NCBI GenBank assembly: GCA_023410875.1
Contig: JAEYPH010000034.1
Coordinates: forward strand, 1 to 14,049
Reading direction: 5' to 3'
Length of the DNA stretch: 14,049 nt
From: Bacillota bacterium
Lineage (GTDB): Bacteria > Bacillota > Clostridia > Christensenellales > UMGS416
The notes under the pieces were generated by a model. That model saw only the letters and a program-made list of their open reading frames with translations. It was not told where the DNA came from and made no database searches. Of this stretch, positions 1-7,005 are shown one piece after another (position 1 is the stretch's first letter; each line of letters starts with the position of its first letter). The translations under genes were made by a program, and so were the position numbers.

Positions 1-985
1 CGGCGGCGGACAGCGTGTTTACGTCGGAGATGAGCAGGTTTACGGCGTCAATGCACGTGTTCAGGTTGTTCTTGATCTCGTTGAAGTCGCCGTTGTAGGC
101 ATCGGTGATCTTTTGCGGTATGTCGCCTCGGCTGATGCGCTGCACGTAATCCGCAGCCATATTCAGCGGCTGGATGACGGCGTCCAGCGTGTCGTTGATA
201 CCCGAGATGATCTGTGCGTAGCCGCCCTTATGCCTGCTCACGTCGGCGCGGGTGGACAAGATGCCCTGCCTGGCGGCCTGCGCCAGCATGGCAGAATCTT
301 CCAGCAAGAAGTACAGCGAAGCGCGGGCACGGTTGAGGTTGACGATCATGACCTTGGGATCGCCCAGATAGGCATCCTCGTCCAGCACCGGCAGTTCGGC
401 GCCGTTGGCCATGCGCTCCAGTTGGGCGGCAGCAGCCTCCACCGGGGAGAGCACAGCATCCAGCGTCTCGTTGATGCCGGCGATGATCTGGGCATAGCCA
501 CCCTTGTGGCGAGAGAGGTCGGCGCGGGCATTGAGCTGGCCTTCCCGGGCGGCCCGGGAGAGCATGACGGCGTCTTCCAGCATGCAGTTGAGCGAATCGC
601 GCACGCGGTTCAGGCTGTCGCGGATCATCCGGAAATCGCCGCGATAGAGGTCGGCGTTTGCGTCAGTCTGTTCTTCGCCGTTGGCGATCTTCTCCAACTG
701 CCCGGCAGCAGCCTGCAGGGGCGTGATGACGGCATCCAGCGTGGCGTTAACGCCCTCGATGATGTGGCGGAAGTTGCCCTGATGGCGTGTGGCGTCGGCG
801 CGGGCGGAGAGGTTGCCCTCCGTGGCGGCGGCAGACAACAGATTGGCGTCTTCCACCAGCAGGTTGATGGCGTCAATGCAAGTGTTCAGATTATTCTTAA
901 TCTCGTTGAAGTCGCCATTGTAGGCTGCTGTGATTTTTTCTGGGATGTCGCCGCGGCTGATGTGCTGCACGTAAGCTGCGGCCAT
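1..985. repeat. 825-bp-period internal duplication in the receptor gene
   Basis: Bases 34 to about 160 match bases 859 to about 985 at an offset of 825 bp. The first 66 aligned bases differ at only about seven positions. The offset equals 275 codons, or three HAMP-like units. The two protein copies share PLNMAA, YVQ-ISRGDIP and YNGDFNEIKNNLNTCIDA patterns. The units in between are more diverged, so a three-unit block appears to have been duplicated or homogenised more recently than the single unit. Confidence 0.8.
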
Positions 986-1918
986 GTTCAGCGGTCCCAC
1001 TACGGCGTCCAGCGTGGCGTTGACGCCGTCCATGACCGCGCGGTACTCGCCCTGATGGCAGCTGGCGTCCACGCGGGTGGAGAGCTTGCCCTCCACGGCG
1101 GCGGCGGACAGCAGGTTGGCATCGTTGACCAGGCTGCGCACAGCGGTCACAACCTTGTCCAGCGCCGCGCCCATGAGGCCAACCTCGTCCCGGCGGTCCA
1201 GATTCACCTGCATGCTCAGGTCGCCCTTGGCCACGGCCATGGCCACGTCGGCCACACGCTTGAGCGGCTTGCGCAGGCCCCTGCCCACGAAGAAGCCCAA
1301 CCCCAGCGAAGCCAGCGCCGCCACGGCCATCAGAGCCCACATAATCAGCTTGGCGAAGGTGGTTGTCTGGTCACTGTTTTTATCCAGCCTTTCGGAGTTC
1401 AGCTCGAGCTCCGTCCGGATGGCCTCGATGGCTTCGGTCACGGCGGTGGACTTCTCGTCGTTGGCAGCCTCGTTCATAAATGCGATGGCCTCGTCGTCCT
1501 TGTTGCCGCGGGCCAGCTCCACGATGCGATCCTTGATGGGCAGATAAGCATCCAGAGAAGCCTTGTATTGGGCCAACTGAGCACTCGAATCGGTATCGCC
1601 TACGCTGGCAAGCAGCTCCTGATAAGCCGCGTCCATTCCGTCGAACTTCTCTTGCAGGTTGACAATTTCATCATCGATGGCCTTGGGGTCGCTGTGCAGG
1701 ATCACGTCGCGCAGCACCACGCGGGAGCGTTGGTACATCTCCGTCAACGAACCGGCCTGGTTCATCGGCTCAGCGCTCTTGTGATGCATCGTGTCCAGCA
1801 TGCTGCCCAGTTCGGAGATGCCGGATATGCCGACCAGCCCAACGGCTGCGGCGATCAAGGCCACCATGCCAAATGCGATCAGCAGCTTTGTAAAAATGCC
1901 CATGTGTCGCAGCTTCAA
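1..1918 (-). CDS. Methyl-accepting chemotaxis-type receptor with poly-HAMP array (3' partial)
   Basis: This is the N-terminal 639 residues of a membrane receptor; the reading frame is open through the left edge, so the C-terminal signalling domain is not seen. A first membrane helix (about residues 7-30) is followed by a roughly 150-residue helical sensor region that fits a four-helix-bundle MCP ligand domain. A second helix (about 188-211) leads into a canonical HAMP (about 211-265, with KPL, GDL and DE-G landmarks). After it come HAMP-like units of 91-92 residues, beginning near residues 263, 354, 446, 539 and 631, with recurring AAxEGxLxxRAD, GxNxTLDAV and GDF patterns. The start is TTG at 1918, because GGAGGT lies 7 bases upstream; the ATG at 1903 is too far away. 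The missing end could be an MCP signalling domain, most likely, or a histidine kinase module. Its role as a sensor is inferred from the architecture; the ligand is unknown. Confidence 0.88.
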   Translation of the reverse strand, partial: MKLRHMGIFTKLLIAFGMVALIAAAVGLVGISGISELGSMLDTMHHKSAEPMNQAGSLTEMYQRSRVVLRDVILHSDPKAIDDEIVNLQEKFDGMDAAYQELLASVGDTDSSAQLAQYKASLDAYLPIKDRIVELARGNKDDEAIAFMNEAANDEKSTAVTEAIEAIRTELELNSERLDKNSDQTTTFAKLIMWALMAVAALASLGLGFFVGRGLRKPLKRVADVAMAVAKGDLSMQVNLDRRDEVGLMGAALDKVVTAVRSLVNDANLLSAAAVEGKLSTRVDASCHQGEYRAVMDGVNATLDAVVGPLNMAAAYVQHISRGDIPEKITAAYNGDFNEIKNNLNTCIDAINLLVEDANLLSAAATEGNLSARADATRHQGNFRHIIEGVNATLDAVITPLQAAAGQLEKIANGEEQTDANADLYRGDFRMIRDSLNRVRDSLNCMLEDAVMLSRAAREGQLNARADLSRHKGGYAQIIAGINETLDAVLSPVEAAAAQLERMANGAELPVLDEDAYLGDPKVMIVNLNRARASLYFLLEDSAMLAQAARQGILSTRADVSRHKGGYAQIISGINDTLDAVIQPLNMAADYVQRISRGDIPQKITDAYNGDFNEIKNNLNTCIDAVNLLISDVNTLSAA

Positions 1919-1931
1919 GTTATTTACCTCC
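1916..1931 (-). promoter_or_regulatory. RBS and TTG start of the receptor gene
   Basis: On the minus strand GGAGGT (1931-1926) is followed after 7 bases by TTG (1918-1916). The spacing is ideal and decides the TTG start over the ATG five codons downstream. Confidence 0.75.
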
Positions 1932-2073
1932 AACAACCGTAATATGAATGCCTGCGTTCTTTACATTCCCTTAATATTTGTGCATAAACACAGAAAATGG
2001 CTAGGGTTTCGATATTTTTCGATATAATTTTACATGCGTGGAATTCTAGAAGTGCATGGGTGTGGAGTTGATC

Positions 2074-2102
2074 TTGATTGAGCGCACCGATCATGCTACC
2101 AT
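2074..2102 (+). promoter_or_regulatory. Candidate promoter for the ACT/UPF0210 pair
   Basis: TTGATT (2074-2079) and TACCAT (2097-2102) are separated by 17 bases. This would start RNA about 30 bases before the ACT-domain ATG. An alternative is the perfect -10 TATAAT at 2023-2028, but no matching -35 lies upstream of it. Both boxes of the preferred candidate match consensus only partly. Confidence 0.35.
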
Positions 2103-2139
2103 TACAAAAATTGTCTATCCGGTCAGGAGTGTGTGTGGG

Positions 2140-2409
2140 ATGAAAGCGATCATCACCGTCATCGGCCGCGACATGGTGGGCATCATCGCCCGCGTGTCAG
2201 CCACGTTGAGCCAGAACAACGTGAACATACTGGACATCAGCCAGTCTGTGCTGCAGGAGTACTTCGCCATGGTCATGCTGGTGGATCTGAGCGGCGCGCA
2301 GATCCCCTTCGCCGAGCTGCAGAAGCGCCTGGAGAGCGAGGGCCAGGCCGTGGGCGTGGTCATCCGCATACAGCACGAAGCGGTGTTTGAAGCCATGCAC
2401 CGCATTTGA
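2140..2409 (+). CDS. ACT domain-containing protein, UPF0237 family
   Basis: This 89-residue protein is a single ACT domain from end to end. ACT domains are small ligand-binding folds, often for amino acids, that regulate enzymes; the ligand of the UPF0237 group is not established. The sequence shows the family pattern: MKAIITVIG-D at the start, GIIARVS, NNVNILDISQ, and a C-terminus ending in MHRI. The frame is open further upstream, but the ATG at 2140 gives the usual family length of about 90 residues and the expected N-terminus. AGGAG at 2125-2129 lies 10 bases before it, slightly far. The UPF0210 gene follows after 18 bases, so the two are almost certainly co-transcribed, an arrangement common in Firmicutes. 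It may be the regulatory subunit of that neighbour, but this is inference. Confidence 0.92.
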   Translation: MKAIITVIGRDMVGIIARVSATLSQNNVNILDISQSVLQEYFAMVMLVDLSGAQIPFAELQKRLESEGQAVGVVIRIQHEAVFEAMHRI

Positions 2410-2427
2410 TCATTTGGGGGAACACAG

Positions 2428-3786
2428 ATGCTCAGCCATACCGAAATATTACAGACCATACGGATGATCGAGCAGGAGAACCTGGACATCCGCACGATCA
2501 CGATGGGCATTTCACTGCGGGATTGCTGCCACAGCGACGGTGAGGCCTGCCGAAAGCGCATCTATGACAAGATCTGCCGGCGGGCCGAGCGCCTGGTACG
2601 GGTGGGGGAAGACATAGAGAGCGAATATGGCATCCCGATCGTCAACAAGCGCATCTCGGTTACGCCCATCGCGCTGATCGCCGAGTGCACAAAGGAGGCC
2701 GACTACGCGCCTTGGGCGCGCACGCTGGAGCAGGCCGCCGGCGCCGTGGGTGTGAACTTCCTGGGCGGCTTTTCGGCGTTGGTGCACAAAGGATACACCA
2801 AGGGTGACCGCATCCTGATCGAGAGCATCCCCGAGGCGCTGGCTGGCACCAGCCGCGTGTGCGCCTCGGTCAACGTGGCCACGACCCGCGCCGGCATCCA
2901 TATGGACGCCGTGGCGCAGATGGGGCGGGTGATCAAGCAAACGGCGGAACTGACCTCCGGCCAGAGCGCGCTGGGCTGTGCCAAGCTGGTCGTATTCGCC
3001 AACGCCGTGGAGGACAACCCCTTCATGGCCGGCGCGTTCCACGGCGTGGGCGAGTCCGAATGCGCGATCCACGTGGGCGTCAGCGGCCCCGGCGTCGTCA
3101 AGCACGCGCTGGAGCAGGTGCGCGGCCAGAGCTTCGACGTGGTGGCCGAGACGATCAAGCGCACGGCCTTCAGGATCACCCGCATGGGGCAACTGGTGGC
3201 GCAAGAAGCGTCCCGGCGGTTGGGCGTGGAGTTCGGCATCGTGGACTTGAGCCTTGCCCCCACGCCGGCCATCGGTGATTCCGTGGCCGACATCCTGGAG
3301 GAAATGGGCTTGGAAAGCACCGGTGCGCCGGGCACCACGGCGGCGCTGGCGTTGCTCAACGACGCCGTGAAGAAGGGCGGCGTCATGGCCAGCTCCCACG
3401 TGGGCGGCCTGTCCGGCGCCTTCATCCCCGTGAGTGAGGACGCAGGCATGATCGCCGCGGTGCAGCGCGGGGCGCTGTCGCTGGAAAAGCTGGAGGCCAT
3501 GACCTGCGTGTGCTCCGTGGGCCTGGACATGATCGCTGTGCCCGGCGACACCTCGGCGGAGACGCTGTCGGCCATCATCGCCGACGAGGCGGCCATCGGC
3601 GTCGTCAACAACAAGACCACCGCCGTGCGCATCATCCCCGTGCCCGGCGGCAAGCCCGGCGACGTTGTGGAATTTGGCGGCTTGCTGGGCCGCGCGCCCA
3701 TCATGCCGGTGAGCCGCTTTTCCAGCGCGGCGTTCATCCAGCGCGGCGGCCGCATCCCCGCGCCGCTGCACAGCTTGCGCAATTAA
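2428..3786 (+). CDS. UPF0210 / 'PFL family' protein (DUF711)
   Basis: This 452-residue cytosolic protein is full length for the UPF0210 family, whose members are about 450 residues. Recognisable features are an N-terminal ETLQ-like helix followed by MIEQENLDIRTITMGISL, a central Gly-rich stretch with LGGFSALVHKG, the segment HVGVSGPGV, and late motifs SSHVGGLSGAF and PVPGG-PGD. The 'PFL' label refers to relatedness to the pyruvate formate-lyase fold, but no reaction is established. No typical glycyl-radical loop is obvious at the C-terminus. ATG 2428 has GGGGG 7 bases upstream, and the ACT-domain gene ends 18 bases before it. The pair probably forms one functional unit of unknown biochemical role. 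No convincing terminator follows. Confidence 0.92.
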   Translation: MLSHTEILQTIRMIEQENLDIRTITMGISLRDCCHSDGEACRKRIYDKICRRAERLVRVGEDIESEYGIPIVNKRISVTPIALIAECTKEADYAPWARTLEQAAGAVGVNFLGGFSALVHKGYTKGDRILIESIPEALAGTSRVCASVNVATTRAGIHMDAVAQMGRVIKQTAELTSGQSALGCAKLVVFANAVEDNPFMAGAFHGVGESECAIHVGVSGPGVVKHALEQVRGQSFDVVAETIKRTAFRITRMGQLVAQEASRRLGVEFGIVDLSLAPTPAIGDSVADILEEMGLESTGAPGTTAALALLNDAVKKGGVMASSHVGGLSGAFIPVSEDAGMIAAVQRGALSLEKLEAMTCVCSVGLDMIAVPGDTSAETLSAIIADEAAIGVVNNKTTAVRIIPVPGGKPGDVVEFGGLLGRAPIMPVSRFSSAAFIQRGGRIPAPLHSLRN

Positions 3787-3825
3787 GAGTGGCATTGTAT
3801 ACATGGTCTATGAGCAGAACTGCTT

Positions 3826-3854
3826 TTGCAGTATTTACATGACGGCGGTATAAT
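3826..3854 (+). promoter_or_regulatory. Promoter of the membrane/acyltransferase gene, near-leaderless
   Basis: TTGCAG (3826-3831), a 17-base spacer and a perfect TATAAT (3849-3854) form a strong sigma-A-type promoter. The coding ATG lies at 3865, only 10 bases after the -10 box, so the transcript would have a leader of about 2-5 bases and no room for a ribosome site. A 14-bp palindrome, ACTGC-TTTT-GCAGT (3819-3832), overlaps the -35 box and could be an operator. Confidence 0.65.
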
Positions 3855-3864
3855 ATTTCTCATC

Positions 3865-5967
3865 ATGAATGACGAATCCAATCCCATCTTGACGAACAGC
3901 GCGGTGCAAGCCGGGCTGTGGCGGCGCGTCCGCGGTGCGGGCGGGGAGCGGCAGAGCTCTCTGCTGGCTAGCCTCAGCGGCAACACCGGCTTCTTCCTGG
4001 CGCTTCTGGTGTCCCAGCGGCTGTGCGCAAGCCCGCTGTATGGAGGCGTCTTCACGCTTTCGGCGCAGATGGCGCTGCTGTGCCTGGCGGTGTTCGCTGG
4101 CCCCGCGGGCCGCAGGCTGGGCCGGGGCGAACGCCTGCGTTACGCGCTGATGTCGCCGCTGGCGGTGCTGATATCCGCGGCTATCCTGCTCGTATTCCCG
4201 TGGGTGGCCCGCCGGGAAGGCGTGGCGCTGCTGCTGCTGTACGCACTGGTTCAGATGCTGGGCAGTGCGCTGTTCGTGGGCACACCGCTGGCCGGCGCGC
4301 TGTGCCGCCGGGGCCGGGGTGCGGCGCTGTGGGCAGCGCTGTATGCCGTGGCGGCGGCGCTGTGCGCGTTGGTGCTCTTGCAGCGGGATTTCTGGGCGGG
4401 CTGGCTCGCGGCGGTAGGGCTGGGCATTGCCGCGCTGGGCCTGGGTCGCCGCAGAGACCCAAGGCCTGCCGACGACGACGTGCTCGCGGCCCGGCCCGAC
4501 GAACTGCGCCGTGGCAACGCCTTTCGCCACTTCTGGGCCATGAACGCCAACATCCATGTGGCGGTGGAATGCTCGGTGCAGCTGCTGCTGTGCTATCTGC
4601 TGGCATTGCCCGTGGCCAGCCAGTGGGACGCATTGGGAAGGGCCGTGGCGCTGGTAGCGCTGTTCGCGGTGTCCGGCCTGGTGTCGCGCCGCTTTGTGCG
4701 CAGCCGGCGGCTGGGCGCTGTGGGCCGCAACTCGCTGTACATCGCCTTCGCGCTGCTGTGGCTGCTCATCAACCTGCGGGTCAACGGCAACACCGAGGGG
4801 CTGAGCGCCGGGGACATCTACGCCACGCTGGCTGTGGTTTCGCTGTGCGTGGCGGTGCTGTTCTCGGTGGTGCACGACATGGGTTTGGACATCCATACGG
4901 TGAACAACCTGATGAACGCCCAAATGGACGAGAACACCGGGCGCGCGCTGCACGCGGCCTTCGAGCACTGGACGCTGTTCATATCGCGGTTCGCGCTGCT
5001 GGCGGTGCTGGGCCCGCTGGCGCTGGCACAGGACGCTGTCGCCCCCGGCGGCATGGATCTTCCGTCCATCCTGGGCAAGTACGCGCTGCCGCTGCTGCCG
5101 GGCTTCTTCCTGCTGCTGGGGCTGGGCGCTGCGCTGCGCCAGCCGCTGACGCGTCAATATGAGCTCAAGCTAAAAAAATACCGGGAGCTGCTCAGCTCCG
5201 GGCGTGTAAACCGCGCGCTGGAAGAGCGCCTGCGGCTGGTGCTGGTGCAAAAATACAGCAAGCGCATCGGAATACAGATCGTAAAGGCCGTACTGCGGCC
5301 GTTCTTTCATTTGAAGCTGGTACATCGGGAACGGGTGAACCCCACGCAGTTCCCGGCGGTGTTCGTGTGCAACCATTCGGAGGTCTATGGCCCCATGGCG
5401 GCGGTGCTCAACCTGCCCTATTACGCCCGCCCGTGGATCATCCATGAGATGGTGGACCGGGAACTGATCTGGGAGCACACCAAAGGCACGGTGGACCGCC
5501 AGACCTGGCTGCCTGCGCCCATCCGCCGGCTGGTCGCCCGCATCGTGGTGCCCATCACGGCGTGGTGCATGCGCTCCATGGAACCCATCCCCGTGTTTCG
5601 CAGCGACATCCGCGAGATCACGCGCACGCTGATGGCCAGCGCCGACGCGCTGCAGGCCGAGGACAACATACTGATCTTCCCCGAGGACCCCACCCGGACC
5701 GACGGCTATGTGCGTGAGGGCGTGGGTGCGTTCTACAGCGGCTTCGTGAACATCGCCAAGGCCTACCACCGACAGAGCGGCCGCGCTGTAACGTTCTACA
5801 GCGTGTATGCCGACAAGCGCCGGCGCACGCTGAGCTTTTCGGCGGGCATCACCTTCAACCCCGACGTGCCCTTCCATGAGGAGAAGCTGCGGGTGGCCGA
5901 GGGCCTGCGCCGCGAGATGATGGCGCTGGCCGGTATGGAGGATACTTCGCAGACTACATCAGAATGA
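3865..5967 (+). CDS. Polytopic membrane domain fused to PlsC-like acyltransferase
   Basis: This 700-residue protein has two parts. Residues from about 30 to 440 hold roughly 11-12 hydrophobic segments rich in Leu, Ala and Gly, resembling an MFS-type carrier, although no MFS signature motif could be confirmed. A basic linker (about 440-490) leads to a cytosolic lysophospholipid-acyltransferase-like domain (about 490-690). In this domain NHSEVYGP (503-510) sits where NHx4D is expected, with Gly509 replacing the usual Asp, and FPEDPTRTDG (605-614) replaces FPEGTR. Fusion of a carrier to an acyltransferase recalls the LplT/Aas lysophospholipid flipping and re-acylation pair, which suggests membrane-lipid remodelling, but this is inference. 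ATG 3865 is chosen over TTG 3826, which lies inside the promoter; no Shine-Dalgarno precedes it. The 3' end overlaps the convergent dehydrogenase gene by 14 bp. Confidence 0.72.
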   Translation: MNDESNPILTNSAVQAGLWRRVRGAGGERQSSLLASLSGNTGFFLALLVSQRLCASPLYGGVFTLSAQMALLCLAVFAGPAGRRLGRGERLRYALMSPLAVLISAAILLVFPWVARREGVALLLLYALVQMLGSALFVGTPLAGALCRRGRGAALWAALYAVAAALCALVLLQRDFWAGWLAAVGLGIAALGLGRRRDPRPADDDVLAARPDELRRGNAFRHFWAMNANIHVAVECSVQLLLCYLLALPVASQWDALGRAVALVALFAVSGLVSRRFVRSRRLGAVGRNSLYIAFALLWLLINLRVNGNTEGLSAGDIYATLAVVSLCVAVLFSVVHDMGLDIHTVNNLMNAQMDENTGRALHAAFEHWTLFISRFALLAVLGPLALAQDAVAPGGMDLPSILGKYALPLLPGFFLLLGLGAALRQPLTRQYELKLKKYRELLSSGRVNRALEERLRLVLVQKYSKRIGIQIVKAVLRPFFHLKLVHRERVNPTQFPAVFVCNHSEVYGPMAAVLNLPYYARPWIIHEMVDRELIWEHTKGTVDRQTWLPAPIRRLVARIVVPITAWCMRSMEPIPVFRSDIREITRTLMASADALQAEDNILIFPEDPTRTDGYVREGVGAFYSGFVNIAKAYHRQSGRAVTFYSVYADKRRRTLSFSAGITFNPDVPFHEEKLRVAEGLRREMMALAGMEDTSQTTSE

Positions 5968-6967
5968 CGCACTTGCGGATGCCGCCGCCCATGGCCACGA
6001 CCTGGCCGAAGATGCCGGGCACCTGTTGCAGCGACACCGTGTGGCTGACCAGGTCCTCCAGGCGGATATCGCCGGATACAGCCATGCGCTGCACCTGCGC
6101 GCCCTGGGCCATCGTGGAGTAGAAGGACCCCAGGATGCCCAGATGGCGGCGCAGCACCAGCTCCGAGGGCTTGAGCACGTATTCGGCGTGCTCGCCGATG
6201 GTGACCAGGTTGCCGCCGATGCGCAAGGCGCGTAAGCCCGGCTCATAGGCGCGGGAGCTCCCGGAGCATTCCAGCACGCTGTGTACGCCCAGGCCATCGG
6301 TGCGCTCCCGCACCCGCTCGGGCAGGCCGTCGCCTGGCTCCAGCGCCTCTCGTGCGCCCAGCGCCAGCGCCGCCGCTCTGCGCTCGGCCACCGGGTCCAC
6401 CGCCAGCACAGCCGCGCCCATGGCCGCGGCCAGTGCCACCGCCGCCAGCCCCACGGGCCCGCAGCCGCTCACCAGCATGTCAGTGCCAGCCACTTCCGGC
6501 AGCCGCTGCAGCGCCGCATAGGGCGTACCCCAGTTGTCCATGATCAGGCAGCCCTGCAGAAAGCTCAGGCTGCCGTGCAGCTTCAGGCAATTGCGCGCCG
6601 GTGCCACCAGGTATTCGCTGTATCCATGGTTGACGTCCTGGCTTCCGTCCCAGTTGGGGCAGCGCACGAAGGCTCCTGCACGGCACGCCGGGCAGTGGCC
6701 GCAGCCCACCACGTTGTTCACGGCCACGCGGTCGCCCTCGTGCAGACCGTGCACGCCCGCGCCTGTCGCCACGACCTCGCCGCAGGCTTCATGGCCGGCC
6801 ACGGCCTGCGAATACGCCGGAACGAACCAATACCACTTGTCGGAGCCGCAGATGCCCGATGCGCGCACCCGCAGCAGCACCTCTCCCGTGCCGGGCGCGG
6901 GGATGGGCTCCTCCACGACGCGCAAGTCCTGCGGCCCAAAGGCTCTGACGACCTTCATCTTTTCCAT
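5954..6967 (-). CDS. Zinc-dependent medium-chain alcohol dehydrogenase
   Basis: This 337-residue medium-chain dehydrogenase/reductase oxidises a secondary alcohol or polyol, or reduces the matching ketone, in the cytosol. The catalytic-zinc site is indicated by Cys40 (GICGSD) and His59-Glu60 (AGHEAC). The structural-zinc loop has Cys89, Cys92, Cys95 and Cys103. The Rossmann motif GCGPVG spans 168-173, and Asp191 at the end of the second strand favours NAD over NADP. The length is normal for sorbitol/threonine dehydrogenase-like enzymes, but the substrate cannot be told. The start at 6967 has GGGGAGG 5 bases upstream. The gene follows tcdA on the same strand after 38 bases with no terminator between, so both are probably on one transcript, though no functional link is obvious. 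Confidence 0.88.
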   Translation of the reverse strand: MEKMKVVRAFGPQDLRVVEEPIPAPGTGEVLLRVRASGICGSDKWYWFVPAYSQAVAGHEACGEVVATGAGVHGLHEGDRVAVNNVVGCGHCPACRAGAFVRCPNWDGSQDVNHGYSEYLVAPARNCLKLHGSLSFLQGCLIMDNWGTPYAALQRLPEVAGTDMLVSGCGPVGLAAVALAAAMGAAVLAVDPVAERRAAALALGAREALEPGDGLPERVRERTDGLGVHSVLECSGSSRAYEPGLRALRIGGNLVTIGEHAEYVLKPSELVLRRHLGILGSFYSTMAQGAQVQRMAVSGDIRLEDLVSHTVSLQQVPGIFGQVVAMGGGIRKCVILM

Positions 6968-7005
6968 GGCGGCCTCCCCAATATTTGGTTTGTATGCGAA
7001 ATGGA

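Noticed and set aside
113..1942. Long open frame (609 codons) on the plus strand opposite the receptor gene
   Set aside because: It is a mirror of the GC-rich, repeated receptor coding sequence. The His/Gln/Gly/Val-rich translation has no recognisable domain, while the minus strand encodes a clear HAMP receptor with a ribosome site.
1979..1992. CRP-like inverted half-sites TGTG-N6-CACA upstream of the receptor gene
   Set aside because: Only four bases match on each side, no flanking consensus is present, and CRP-type control is not expected in this type of organism; chance is likely.
3796..3803. Palindrome TGTATACA after the UPF0210 gene
   Set aside because: It is an 8-bp match in an AT-rich gap. 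A related TTGTATAC near 7924 is too short to prove a shared operator.
2512..3804. 430-codon open frame on the minus strand opposite UPF0210
   Set aside because: Composition is His/Gly/Arg/Ala-rich with no motif; the plus strand carries a full-length conserved family protein.
3835..5157. 440-codon open frame on the minus strand opposite the membrane domain
   Set aside because: The Gln/Arg/His-rich translation is the usual antisense image of a Leu/Ala/Gly-rich membrane protein in GC-rich DNA.
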